A DNA stretch of 64,000 nt from Halopseudomonas sp002296055. Lineage in GTDB: Bacteria; Pseudomonadota; Gammaproteobacteria; Pseudomonadales; Pseudomonadaceae. The stretch's first letter is position 1, and every line of letters starts with the position of its first letter. The DNA is taken from the NCBI RefSeq assembly GCF_050876985.1, contig NZ_JBPAPP010000002.1; one strand, 5' to 3'. Positions 24,248-33,471 of this stretch are shown here, one piece after another. The position numbers were made by a program, and so were the translations under genes. The notes under the pieces were generated by a model that had not been told where the DNA came from, searched no databases, and saw only the letters and a program-made list of their open reading frames with translations.

Positions 24248-26665
24248 CTAGTCAAAAAAGGTGATCTCCCGCTGCACCTTGAAATACAGCTCGCGCTCGG
24301 TCAGCCCACGCTCATCGATATCAGACTCGTAGTCGCTCACCAGCCGCACACCCCACATCAGTTGCCAGTGCCGATACGGCGAAAAGATCTGCGTGTACTC
24401 CAGCGTCTGGCTGGTCTCGCGGCCCAATTCGTCGCCGCGCCAGCGGTCCGTATCGCGCTTGGTCAAGTCGCGCAGCCAGAGCAAACGGTGGGTGATGCCA
24501 TTGTCTGCGTGGTATAGCGCGGTCAACGAGGCAAAGCTTTCCTTGTACAACTGCTCCCCATCGGTTTCAAAATGCCGCTGGGTAAGCTCCGCCATCAGGT
24601 CGAGCCGGTCGGTGCTGTACTGCAGTCTGGGCTTGAGTTCACGCATTTTGCCCAGTACCAGGTTGTCAGGGTCGGCCACGCTGCCCCAGCGGCCATCAAG
24701 GTGCAGCGTCCAGGCAGGAAAAGGTGAGGTCTGGAAAAACCACTGCCAGTAGCGCTCATCAAAGCGCGGCGCGTTGTCCCCCGCCGAGAGGTCGCTCTGG
24801 TCGATACGGTTAACTGCGCGCTTGCGATGCTGCCAACCGACCCTGGCGATAGTCTGGTAGCTGCCGCGAAACTCACCCCAGATGCCGAAGGTGGTCTCCA
24901 GTGGCTGGTTGTCGGAGTGAGAACGCATATGGCCGCCGATCAGGTAGGCACGTATACGCGACTGGCTCTCGTCCTCCTTGTTGGCCTGAAAATACCATTT
25001 GCGACCATAGGCCAAGTTCAGGGCACGATAGTCGACCCGGCGAATAAACCCCAGGTCTGCGCGAAAGTCCGGCGATACGTCGTAATAACGCGCCCAGTAC
25101 AGCGAGTCTGGCCCATCGTGGTTATACCGCAGCTGCAGGTTATAGCCACGCAGGCTGTCGTCAAAGTCGGCCCGCTGCACATAAGGCGTAGTGGCGCAGT
25201 CGCCCAGTTCGCACTCGGGCGCAGGAGGCAGCTCGGTACAACCGGCGCTGTCGCAGAGGTCTTCGGCGAAGCGCTGCGGATAGCGCGTGTCTGACACCAG
25301 CAGCTGGCCGCGCACCTTGTCATCCACGCCAAGGTTGCCTGTGCCGTTAAAGCTGAGCACCGCGTTGTGATAATCCTGTGCGGTGCGCAGGGTGCCCAAC
25401 ACGCCGAAACTGCGCTTGTCTGATTGGCGCTCGTAGTTGAAGGCGAAAGACTGGCTGTTATCGACCAGGGTAACTACGTCCGAGCCAAGGTTGTCCGGCA
25501 TGTAAACCCGGGTTTGTGAATCCATCGCGCCCAACAGGCCGCTGGTTGTCGTTGGCGTGCTCCAGAAATGCGCCGCGCCGATATCCGGCTCCACGATATT
25601 GCGGGTATAAACCACTTCGTTGAGCGTACGGAAATATTCCCTAGCGTCGACGAACAGCTCTCGCTTCTCGGGCTCATAGGGATCAAAGGGGTTGTTGATG
25701 CTGTCGCGGGCGATGTCGGACTCGACCTCCGCGTAGTTGGGGTTAACCGTCATCAGTAAGCGCCGCTCGGCCGATATCTGATAGTCCAGGTACACCCCGG
25801 CGGCGTGGCGTTGCTGCTCTTCCACTTGTGCAAAACTGCCGCCGATATCGCGATCTTCGTCAAGGTCGTAGACGTAATGCGGCGTTAGGGTAAGGCGCCG
25901 CGCGCTAGCTGCGGGCAACTCGGCCAACGGCGCGCCGTCGGGCAACAACAGCTCGACAGCCGTCCCCAAGGTCCGCTCGATCTGACGGGGATAGTGCCGC
26001 TTTAGCATGACCAGCAGCCGCGCGGGTGCGTCCGGGTCTTCCGGATTCAGGTGCGCGCCCTGTCTTGGGATAGCCAGCTCAACCCGGTACCCCTGCTCAG
26101 TGATCTGTGCAGCAGCCTGCCAATCGGTGTCCCAGTCGTAGAGGTAGCGGTCCCCCACCGTGTCCTGCAACACATCAGACTGACTACCGTGCGGATTGAC
26201 CCGAAACTCGTACTTACGCAGCCCTTGGCCGGCCGGGTCCAGCACCAGTGACACATAGTCGTCACTTTTGAGGCCGTCGCGCTCCCGCAGCGCTGAACGC
26301 AGCGCGCTGATGTCCGGGTCGTGAGCATCAAAAGCGGCGTAAAAATGGGTATCGGTCAGTGCAATGCGCACCCGGGTGGTTACCCCGGCAGCGCGCAAGC
26401 GCACGGGGAACAACTCATATTCAATGGCGATCTCGTCCAGCTGCTGCCAGAAAGGATCGGACAGGTCGCCGTCGATCGCAGGTGACCCCGTGCTCAGCCG
26501 GGTCGCCAGCTGCGGGATACTCGGGCCTTGCATCTGAGCATTGTCAGCCGCCGCCGCATCCGCAGCTTCGCTGTTCTGATCGCCCAGCACGTCCTGCCCC
26601 CAGACCGGCCGCCACTGCATCAGCAAGCAGCCCAGCAGCAGCGCGCAGGCTATGGACTTGCTCAA
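24248..26665 (-). CDS. DUF5916 outer-membrane protein with N-terminal carbohydrate-binding-like domain
   Basis: 805 residues. A signal peptide (to about 23) is followed by a CBM9-like beta-sandwich (about 50-220: AIDGDLSDPFWQQ, FYAAFDAHDP, DYVSLVLDPAG, GYRVELAIPR). The long C-terminal DUF5916 region is rich in alternating aromatic strands and ends close to a terminal Phe, as in beta-barrel proteins. A Cys-rich loop (DLCDSAGC...CELGDC) may form disulfides. The start is TTG at 26665 and is uncertain. It stands alone between psiE and an SDR. The family is widespread but has no established function; surface binding of a polysaccharide is a guess. Confidence 0.75.
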   Translation of the reverse strand: MSKSIACALLLGCLLMQWRPVWGQDVLGDQNSEAADAAAADNAQMQGPSIPQLATRLSTGSPAIDGDLSDPFWQQLDEIAIEYELFPVRLRAAGVTTRVRIALTDTHFYAAFDAHDPDISALRSALRERDGLKSDDYVSLVLDPAGQGLRKYEFRVNPHGSQSDVLQDTVGDRYLYDWDTDWQAAAQITEQGYRVELAIPRQGAHLNPEDPDAPARLLVMLKRHYPRQIERTLGTAVELLLPDGAPLAELPAASARRLTLTPHYVYDLDEDRDIGGSFAQVEEQQRHAAGVYLDYQISAERRLLMTVNPNYAEVESDIARDSINNPFDPYEPEKRELFVDAREYFRTLNEVVYTRNIVEPDIGAAHFWSTPTTTSGLLGAMDSQTRVYMPDNLGSDVVTLVDNSQSFAFNYERQSDKRSFGVLGTLRTAQDYHNAVLSFNGTGNLGVDDKVRGQLLVSDTRYPQRFAEDLCDSAGCTELPPAPECELGDCATTPYVQRADFDDSLRGYNLQLRYNHDGPDSLYWARYYDVSPDFRADLGFIRRVDYRALNLAYGRKWYFQANKEDESQSRIRAYLIGGHMRSHSDNQPLETTFGIWGEFRGSYQTIARVGWQHRKRAVNRIDQSDLSAGDNAPRFDERYWQWFFQTSPFPAWTLHLDGRWGSVADPDNLVLGKMRELKPRLQYSTDRLDLMAELTQRHFETDGEQLYKESFASLTALYHADNGITHRLLWLRDLTKRDTDRWRGDELGRETSQTLEYTQIFSPYRHWQLMWGVRLVSDYESDIDERGLTERELYFKVQREITFFD

Positions 26666-26793
26666 GGCAACATCCGTATTGGCATCGACAGCATAAGGCG
26701 TATCCGAGCTAGCTTACTGCAGCAGCATAGCAAAGCCCGGAACGGGCAGCGGTTTTAGCGGCGTGGGCACAGCCGCAAGGCACAGATCAGACA

Positions 26794-26815
26794 GGCGTCG
26801 CAGCAGTGCGACGCC
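26794..26815 (-). terminator. Hairpin after the SDR gene
   Basis: GGCGTCGCA and TGCGACGCC form a perfect 9-bp stem with a 4-base loop, 19 bases past the SDR stop. The T tract is weak. Confidence 0.55.
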
Positions 26816-26833
26816 CTTATGCCTGATACCAGA

Positions 26834-27595
26834 TCAGATACAGGTGCTACCGCCGTCGACCGGCAGCGCAATACCGGTGGTAAAGGCGGCGCCGTCGGAG
26901 CACAGGTAGAGTACGGCAGCGGCAATTTCTTCAGCGCGGCCAACGCGACCAACCGGATGCAGGGCAGCGGCGAACTCGGCCTTGCGCGGCTCGATGGCCA
27001 CAGCGCGGCGGAACATCTCGGTATCGATTACCGCCGGACACACCGCATTGACGCGAACACCCTGCTTACCGTATTCCACTGCGGCGGACCGCGTCAGGCC
27101 GAGGACCGCGTGCTTGCTGGCAGCGTAAATACTCATCTTCGGCGCCGCGCCCAGCGCCGCAATGGAGGCCGTATTGACGATGGAGCCGCCGCCGTTTTTC
27201 AGCATCAGCGGCAACTCATAGCGCATGCACTGCCACACACCCTTGACGTTGACATCCATAATACGGTCGAACACAGCTTCGTCGCCGTCAGCGAGCTTGC
27301 CCAGCTCGATCTCGATGCCCGCGTTGTTGAAGGCGCAATCCAGGCGGCCAAACTCGGCGTCGATGCGTTCAATCAGTGTTTTGACCTCGCCGCCATCGGC
27401 CACGTTGCAAGGAATAAACACCGCATCACCGCCAGCCGCGCGGATACCCTCGGCAACCGCTTCACCGGCGTCGACATCGATGTCAGAGAGAACAACCTGC
27501 GCGCCGGCCGCTGCAAAGGCCTCAGCTGTTGCCTTGCCGATACCTGCCGCTGCGCCTGTAACCAATGCTACCTTGCCGGAAAACTCGTTGCTCAT
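26834..27595 (-). CDS. Short-chain dehydrogenase/reductase
   Basis: 253 residues of classical SDR. The cofactor motif TGAAAGIG is near the N-terminus with Asp in VVLSDIDVD favouring NAD(H). The structural motif NNAGIE and the catalytic Ser-Tyr-Lys (NTASIAALG...YAASKHA) are intact, and the C-terminus TGIALPVDGGSTCI is typical. AAGGAG lies upstream. The substrate is not predictable. It stands on the same strand as selD-selU but is separated by about 107 bases with a hairpin. Confidence 0.92.
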   Translation of the reverse strand: MSNEFSGKVALVTGAAAGIGKATAEAFAAAGAQVVLSDIDVDAGEAVAEGIRAAGGDAVFIPCNVADGGEVKTLIERIDAEFGRLDCAFNNAGIEIELGKLADGDEAVFDRIMDVNVKGVWQCMRYELPLMLKNGGGSIVNTASIAALGAAPKMSIYAASKHAVLGLTRSAAVEYGKQGVRVNAVCPAVIDTEMFRRAVAIEPRKAEFAAALHPVGRVGRAEEIAAAVLYLCSDGAAFTTGIALPVDGGSTCI

Positions 27596-27615
27596 GCGTC
27601 TACGCTCCTTCAGGG

Positions 27616-27638
27616 GCCGCGCTCGCGCGGCGTTTTTT
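27616..27638 (+). terminator. Terminator-like hairpin between selU and the SDR
   Basis: GCCGCG/CGCGGC with a 4-base loop is followed by GTTTTTT on the plus strand, although both neighbouring genes are on the minus strand. It lies in the SDR leader, so it may block antisense transcripts or structure the leader. Confidence 0.4.
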
Positions 27639-27702
27639 CAGGATAGTAACGCCAGGGAAGTCACAACTCGACCAAGTTCAGGCTTATTGTTCACACATCA
27701 TG

Positions 27703-28809
27703 TCATTCGTTGATGCTGTGCTCACGCAGCCAGTCGATGACCTCCTGCTGCTCGCCCCGGAACACAACCCGTGCGTTTTTGCTTTCACGCTGATAGACGT
27801 ACATGGGGTCGTAATAATGCGTCAGCAAACCTTCAATCCAGCGCCGGTGAGCCTGGACATCACCTGTGCGCTGCTGAATATCCAGGGCCTCGCGCATCAG
27901 GGCATCAAGCTGCTGATGGCGCTCCCCGCCCAGGCGCTTGTAGATACGCTGCAAACTGCCCACCAGGTAGTCGGCGAAGGCATTGAAGCCGGCCTCGGCA
28001 TCAGTCGGATGCAGCGCTGCGTACTCGGCCTGCATGTTGGTGACGTAATCGCCGAGAATCCGCGTAACACGGTTTTCAAAGCTGTCTTCCAGCCAGACCA
28101 GCGGCGCCTCCTGCATGACCCGGTACAGGGTCAGGGGCACAGAGCAGCTGCCAACAATGCGGCCCTCGTCCTCCAGCACCAAGCGCCTGGCACCGGCGGC
28201 GCGAACCTTCAGGGCCGCGATGGCAAGGCGGTTTTCAAAGTCGATCTGCCCCGGCTGCGGGGTAGCATGGCGACCGAAGCTTGAGCCTCGATGATGAGCG
28301 TGTCCTTCCAGGTCCAGACTATTGTCCAGCGCGCTGATCACCTCGGTCTTGCCGGTGCCGGTCATGCCCGCAACCAGCATGGGGCTGCACTCAAGCGCAG
28401 CGGCCTCCAGAGTGTCGATCAAAAAGCGCCGCATGGCCTTGTAGCCGCCGATGACCCGCGGGTACTGCACGCCCGCCTCGCTCAGCCACTGCTGCACCAA
28501 TTGCGAACGCAGCCCGCCCCGGAAGCAGTAAAGGTAGCCCTCGGGGGCTGCCTGCACGCGGGCCAGCCATGCGTCGATACGGGCGGCTTTAACTTTGCCG
28601 CGCACTAGTTGGTGACCCAACTCGATAGCGGCGGCTTGCCCCTGCTGCTTGTACTGGGTGCCGACCTTCTGGCGCTCGCTGTCGTTCATCAAGGGCAAAT
28701 TAACCGCCTCAGGAAAGGCGCCCTTGCCAAACTCGATCGGCGCGCGCACATCCATCAGCGGTACGCCCTGCAAAAACAGCTGACGAAAATCCTCAGTGTT
28801 CTCGCGCAT
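27703..28809 (-). CDS. selU: tRNA 2-selenouridine synthase SelU (MnmH)
   Basis: 368 residues. The N-terminal rhodanese domain has the catalytic Cys in YCFRGGLRSQ; the C-terminal P-loop domain has AGMTGTGKTEVI. The enzyme replaces the sulfur of 2-thiouridine at the tRNA wobble position with selenium from selenophosphate. Its start overlaps the selD stop by one base (TGATG), so the two are coupled and functionally linked. Stop at 27703. Confidence 0.95.
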   Translation of the reverse strand: MRENTEDFRQLFLQGVPLMDVRAPIEFGKGAFPEAVNLPLMNDSERQKVGTQYKQQGQAAAIELGHQLVRGKVKAARIDAWLARVQAAPEGYLYCFRGGLRSQLVQQWLSEAGVQYPRVIGGYKAMRRFLIDTLEAAALECSPMLVAGMTGTGKTEVISALDNSLDLEGHAHHRGSSFGRHATPQPGQIDFENRLAIAALKVRAAGARRLVLEDEGRIVGSCSVPLTLYRVMQEAPLVWLEDSFENRVTRILGDYVTNMQAEYAALHPTDAEAGFNAFADYLVGSLQRIYKRLGGERHQQLDALMREALDIQQRTGDVQAHRRWIEGLLTHYYDPMYVYQRESKNARVVFRGEQQEVIDWLREHSINE

Positions 28810-29846
28810 CAGAGCACCTCGACCCAGGGCCCGCCTTGGTGCTCGACCAGCTCGCCGATACTGGCCAGCTCCAGGCCCAGCTCGCGCGCCAACAGCAGAA
28901 AATCGTCCACCGCCGCCGGATCTACTGCCACCAGCAGACCGCCACTGGTTTGCGGATCGCACAACAGCTGCTTCTGCGCCTCGGTCAGCGCCCCTATCTT
29001 ATGCCCGTAGCTATCGAAGTTGCGCTGCGTGCCGCCCGGCACGCAGCCCTGTCCGAGGTAATAATCGACCGCCGACAGGCGCGGCACTTGAGCGCTGTTC
29101 AAACGGGCCTGCAGGCCAGCTCCTTCAGCCATTTCAGTCAGGTGCCCGAGCAGACCAAAGCCGGTCACATCGGTCATCGCCTGCACACCATCCAAGGTGG
29201 CAAAACGCTGTCCTGGCCGATTCAGCTGACACATCAGATCACGCGCCACGCCGGCATCCTCAGCCCGCAGCTTCTTCTGCTTTTCGGCGGTAGTCAAAAT
29301 ACCGATACCCAACGGCTTGGTCAGAAACAGCTGCGCGCCGGCGCGGGCCTGGTCGTTACGTTTGAGCTGGCGCTTGAGCACATGACCGGTGACCGCCAGA
29401 CCAAAAATCGGCTCAGGGGCATCAATGGAGTGACCGCCAGCCAGAGGCATACCGGCTTCGGTGCAGACCTGACGGGCGCCGGCCAGCACCTCGCCGGCCA
29501 CGGCAGCGGGCAGCAGGTTGACCGGCCACCCCAGAATGGCAATAGCCATCAGCGGCGTACCGCCCATGGCGTAGATGTCACTGATAGCGTTGGTGGCGGC
29601 GATACGGCCAAAGTCGAAAGGGTCGTCGACAATCGGCATAAAGAAGTCGGTGGTACTGACAATGCCCTGCTCGGCGTCCAGCCCAAAGACGGCGGCGTCA
29701 TCGCGGCTGGCATTGCCCACCCAGAGGCGCTCGAAATCCGGGCCAGGCTGGCCGACCGAGAGCATTTCGTCCAGCACCCGCGGGGCGATCTTGCAGCCGC
29801 AACCGGCGCCGTGGCTGTATTCGGTCAAACGTATGGTCTGGGTCAT
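28809..29846 (-). CDS. selD: Selenophosphate synthase SelD
   Basis: 345 residues. The N-terminal active-site motif SHGAGCGCK uses Cys (C16) in place of selenocysteine; DDAAVFGLD, TTDFFMPIVDDPFDFGRIAATNAISDIYAMGG and LAGGHSID are the conserved AIR-synthase-like elements. It makes selenophosphate from selenide and ATP. It is the first gene of a two-gene operon with selU. No selA/selB or Sec tRNA is visible here, so use for tRNA selenation is the direct reading. Start at 29846 by homology. Confidence 0.96.
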   Translation of the reverse strand: MTQTIRLTEYSHGAGCGCKIAPRVLDEMLSVGQPGPDFERLWVGNASRDDAAVFGLDAEQGIVSTTDFFMPIVDDPFDFGRIAATNAISDIYAMGGTPLMAIAILGWPVNLLPAAVAGEVLAGARQVCTEAGMPLAGGHSIDAPEPIFGLAVTGHVLKRQLKRNDQARAGAQLFLTKPLGIGILTTAEKQKKLRAEDAGVARDLMCQLNRPGQRFATLDGVQAMTDVTGFGLLGHLTEMAEGAGLQARLNSAQVPRLSAVDYYLGQGCVPGGTQRNFDSYGHKIGALTEAQKQLLCDPQTSGGLLVAVDPAAVDDFLLLARELGLELASIGELVEHQGGPWVEVL

Positions 29847-29910
29847 GCTAGGCTCCGCCGCTGTCACATCGAAGGGCGGATTCTAGCAGACTGCTCAGGC
29901 CACCGGCTTT

Positions 29911-29929
29911 AAGAGCGCTGATCAATTCC
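29911..29929. repeat. Short dispersed motif AAGAGCGCTGATCAATTCC
   Basis: It shares GCGCTGATCAATT with the motif at 3981 and CTGATCAATTCC with the palindrome at 19863. It lies in the 120-base space between selD and the patatin stop. Confidence 0.4.
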
Positions 29930-29966
29930 ACACGCTGCCTGGCGCAAGAATTTGGCCAGCACGGGG

Positions 29967-30956
29967 CTAGTGCTGGCGCCGCTCGAACTGATCCAGAGTG
30001 TCGCTGGCAACCATACGACCGAGTTCGATCAGCTCAGGCGCCCGGTAAAACTCGAAAAAGCGACACAACCGCTTGGGCACGTTGAAGACCACATCCGGCG
30101 GGTAACCGGCAATCTTGTATTGGGTCAACGAAGCCTGCATGGTCTCGAAGGACAGGTTAACCAACTCCAGCATGCTGGCCGGGCCTACCGGCGGCTCCAC
30201 CTCGACCGGCGCGTTCTGGTCCTCCTCGCGCGAGTGCGGCTCATCACCGTCCTCCGGGGTTAATGGGAGCGCCTGCTGACCGGCGTGCTCTTCCTCTTCT
30301 TCCGCTCGCCGCCCCAGCCAGGACGGCTTAAGCGCCGCCATCCACTGTTCCCACTGCTGACGGATCGGCGCAGGCCGCTCGATGACCGGCATCTGGTAGT
30401 GGTTGCTTTCAATCGAATTGAGGTTAACCGCCATGATCAGATCACAGTGGGCCGATACCACCGGCACAATGGGCAGTGGATTGAGCAAACCACCGTCGAC
30501 CAGCACCCGGTTACCCTGACGTACCGGAGAGAACAGGCTGGGGATCGCAGCCGATGCACGCATAGCCTGGTGCAGGCAACCCGATTGAAACCACACTTCC
30601 TGCTGGTTGGTCAGGTCGGTAGCCACCGCCGTGAAGGGAATCGCAAGATCATCGATATCGATCTCGCCAAGCATTTCACGAATGCGGCCAAACACCCGCT
30701 CGCCGCGGATTGCCCCCAAGGTGCCAAAACCGATATCGAGCAGGCGAATCACATCCAGGTAATCAAGTCCGGATACCCAATCACGGTAATCGGCCAGGCG
30801 ACCAGCGGCGTGGATACCTCCTACGACCGCCCCCATCGAACAGCCAGCAATGCAGGCAATTTCATAGCCGCGCCGCTCAATTTCCTCGATCACGCCGATG
30901 TGCGCGTAGCCCCGCGCGCCACCGCTACCCAATACCAATGCGACTCTTCGTGCCAT
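29967..30956 (-). CDS. Patatin-like phospholipase family protein, RssA-like
   Basis: 329 residues. The oxyanion motif GSGGARG (10-16), nucleophile Ser S40 in GCSMG and catalytic Asp D154 in VDGGLLNP form an intact patatin Ser-Asp dyad. The core resembles E. coli RssA/YchK, but residues about 217-260 form a charged, Glu/Pro-rich insert (EEEEEHAGQQ...) ending before LELVNLSFETMQ. There is no signal peptide, so it is cytoplasmic. Possible lysophospholipase; the substrate is unverified. Confidence 0.88.
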   Translation of the reverse strand: MARRVALVLGSGGARGYAHIGVIEEIERRGYEIACIAGCSMGAVVGGIHAAGRLADYRDWVSGLDYLDVIRLLDIGFGTLGAIRGERVFGRIREMLGEIDIDDLAIPFTAVATDLTNQQEVWFQSGCLHQAMRASAAIPSLFSPVRQGNRVLVDGGLLNPLPIVPVVSAHCDLIMAVNLNSIESNHYQMPVIERPAPIRQQWEQWMAALKPSWLGRRAEEEEEHAGQQALPLTPEDGDEPHSREEDQNAPVEVEPPVGPASMLELVNLSFETMQASLTQYKIAGYPPDVVFNVPKRLCRFFEFYRAPELIELGRMVASDTLDQFERRQH

Positions 30957-31054
30957 CGTGATGTTGCTCCTTCACAAACTCGCGTGTCCCGATTGACGTA
31001 TACCACCGCGCTGCGCATGATGCCCGGACGTTTTTCCGCTGCACAAGGCCCATC

Positions 31055-33463
31055 GTGAACGCACGTCTGAATCGCCCGCTGAAAGTCTTCTTTTGCGTTG
31101 CCCTACTGCTCGCCCTTGGTGGCCTGTTGCTGATGTGGATACTGCACACGGCCACGACCCAACGTAGCGGCGAGTTAAAGCTTGAAGGCCTGAATGGGCC
31201 GGTGTCAGTTTATTACGACGCCTGGGGCGTACCGCATATCGACGCCCAGACTGAACACGATGCTTACCTGGCGCTGGGCTACGTGCACGCCCAGGACCGT
31301 CTGTTTCAAATGGACCTGTTACGACGCATTGGCGGCGGGCGGCTGTCGGAGCTGTTTGGCGTCGAGTCATTCGCGACTGACCGCTTCTTTCGCACTCTGG
31401 GTATCAGCCGCTACGCCCGCCAATACGCCGAGCGACTGGAGCAGCAGGCCGACAGCCCGCACGCGCAGTTGATTCACGCTTACCAGGACGGCATCAACCA
31501 ATACATCGACCACGGTGGCAGGCCGCTGGAATACCGCCTGTTGATGACCAAGCCCGACTATTTCAGCACTGAAGACATCGCCAACACCATGGGCTACATG
31601 GCCTACTCGTTTGCCGAGGCCTTTAAGACCGACGCCCTGGTGGATACCATTCGCGGCACTCTGGGCGAGCGCCACTACCGCGACCTGGTCCCCAGCTGGC
31701 CGGACCAACTGCCGCCGGTACGCTCCTCGGGCCAGCCCTACATCGAGCTGCTGACGCCCATGCTGGAGCAGATCAGCCAGGTTGAACAGACCCTGCCCGT
31801 CGGGCAATTTCTGGGCTCCAACGCCTGGGTGGTCAACGCCGCACGCAGTGCCAGCGGCGCCCCGCTATTCGCCAACGACCCGCACATCGGCTTTGCCGCC
31901 CCGGCAGTGTGGTACGAAGCACACCTTCGCACGCCCGATAGCGAGGTCTACGGTCATTTCCTCGCTGGCATCCCCTTTCCGCTGCTGGGGCAGACCCGTC
32001 ATCATGCCTGGGGCCTGACCATGCTGATGAACGATGACGTGGATTTTTACCGCGAGCGCGTCAACCCTGACGACCCGGAGCAAGTCTGGGCGGTAGACCG
32101 CTGGCAAAAGCTGAACATGCATGAGGAAGTGATCAAGATTCGCGGCCAGGAAGACCGCCTGATTCGCACCCGCAGCAGTCGGCACGGCCCGATCATCAAC
32201 GACCTGCCAGGCAGCCTGGAACGTGAGCCAGTCAGTTTATTCTGGAGCTTTCTCGACCCAGAAAACGACTCGGCCAGCGCCTTCTACGGCTTCACCCGCG
32301 CCACCAGCCTGGATGAGTTTCAGGCTGCCGCAGCCTTGCACAGCGCGCCCGGCTTGAACCTGGTTTACGCCGACGTAGACGACAACATTGCCATGTGGGC
32401 CATCGGCAAACTCAAGCGCTGGCCGCAAAGCAGTAACGGTTTCTCTTTGCTTAATGGCGGCTCGGGCCGTGATGACTTTCTCGGCTATCAACCCTTCGAT
32501 ACCAATCCGCGCATCATCAATCCGCGCGAGGGTGTGATTTTTTCTACCAACAACCCGTACCCGGAAAACAATCCGCGTCGCAAGTTACCCGGCTACTACG
32601 CCCCTACCGACCGAGCACAGCGCCTGCAGGAGCTGCTGAACCGCGAAGAGCCTTTCGATCTGTCGGACTTCAAAGCCTTCCAGCTCGATGACCAGCGCCC
32701 GCTGGCCCTGAGCATGATCGCTGATGCCATGCCGCTGCTGGACCCACAGCAACTCCCTGCCCGACTGCAGACCACCGGCAGCGAGGCCCTGGCGCTGCTG
32801 GCGGCATGGGACGGTCATTACCGCCGTGACAGCCAGGCGGCGAGTATTTTCCAGCGCTGGCAGGATGCATTATCCGAGGCGCTGTTTGCCGACGAATTGG
32901 GGCCGCGTTACAGCTACTTCCGCAACACCTTTATGGCTGAAAAAACCTTGGCCAGCCTTTACTGGAAGCCCACGTCCCCGTGGTGGGATAACCGCGAGCA
33001 GCCCAGTCTGGATGGACGTCAGGCCGCCATCAGCCACGCCTGGCAAAACGCCCTGCAAGGCCTGATCAAGGATTTGGGCAGCGACCCTCAGCAGTGGCAG
33101 TGGTCACGCCTGGCAACTCTGCAGCATCAGCACGCGCTGGCCGAACGCCTGCCCTTTGGCGAGTATCTGAATAGCCAACCGGTCGCTGTAGACGGGGGTA
33201 ACGAGACACTGAACAACATGGCCTTTGATCGGGGCACCGGCTACTACCAGATCAAGGCAGGGCCATCCACCCGTCGCCTGATCGATCTGTCCGACCTGAA
33301 CTCCAGCCTGGGCATCAACCCACTCGGACAGGCGGGCAACCCGCTTGACAGCCATGCGCAGGACCAGGCCGAGATGTTCAACGAGGGCCGGTACCGGACA
33401 CAGTTATTTGACTGGTTGTCGATCCGCGCCCTGCCCGACCATCTGGTGCTGCAACCGGACTGA
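31055..33463 (+). CDS. Penicillin acylase family Ntn-hydrolase (possible AHL acylase)
   Basis: 802 residues from GTG. An N-terminal membrane/signal segment (about 10-31) precedes the alpha chain, which starts with the family patterns VYYDAWGVPHIDA and GYVHAQDRLFQMD. The self-cleavage site is G254-S255 in FLGSNAWVV; S255 would become the N-terminal nucleophile of the beta chain. LFANDPHIGF and NNPYPE follow. Periplasmic heterodimers of this type include penicillin acylases and the Pseudomonas acyl-homoserine-lactone acylases (PvdQ, QuiP). Which substrate applies cannot be decided. No lactone synthase is in the window. Confidence 0.88.
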   Translation: MNARLNRPLKVFFCVALLLALGGLLLMWILHTATTQRSGELKLEGLNGPVSVYYDAWGVPHIDAQTEHDAYLALGYVHAQDRLFQMDLLRRIGGGRLSELFGVESFATDRFFRTLGISRYARQYAERLEQQADSPHAQLIHAYQDGINQYIDHGGRPLEYRLLMTKPDYFSTEDIANTMGYMAYSFAEAFKTDALVDTIRGTLGERHYRDLVPSWPDQLPPVRSSGQPYIELLTPMLEQISQVEQTLPVGQFLGSNAWVVNAARSASGAPLFANDPHIGFAAPAVWYEAHLRTPDSEVYGHFLAGIPFPLLGQTRHHAWGLTMLMNDDVDFYRERVNPDDPEQVWAVDRWQKLNMHEEVIKIRGQEDRLIRTRSSRHGPIINDLPGSLEREPVSLFWSFLDPENDSASAFYGFTRATSLDEFQAAAALHSAPGLNLVYADVDDNIAMWAIGKLKRWPQSSNGFSLLNGGSGRDDFLGYQPFDTNPRIINPREGVIFSTNNPYPENNPRRKLPGYYAPTDRAQRLQELLNREEPFDLSDFKAFQLDDQRPLALSMIADAMPLLDPQQLPARLQTTGSEALALLAAWDGHYRRDSQAASIFQRWQDALSEALFADELGPRYSYFRNTFMAEKTLASLYWKPTSPWWDNREQPSLDGRQAAISHAWQNALQGLIKDLGSDPQQWQWSRLATLQHQHALAERLPFGEYLNSQPVAVDGGNETLNNMAFDRGTGYYQIKAGPSTRRLIDLSDLNSSLGINPLGQAGNPLDSHAQDQAEMFNEGRYRTQLFDWLSIRALPDHLVLQPD

Positions 33464-33471
33464 GCCCCTGC

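Noticed and set aside
28836..29912. 358-residue open frame opposite selD
   Set aside because: Shadow of selD with no family signature.
31055..33463. Assigning the acylase as PvdQ or QuiP
   Set aside because: Family is clear, but no siderophore or quorum-sensing context exists here and motif reading cannot separate subfamilies.
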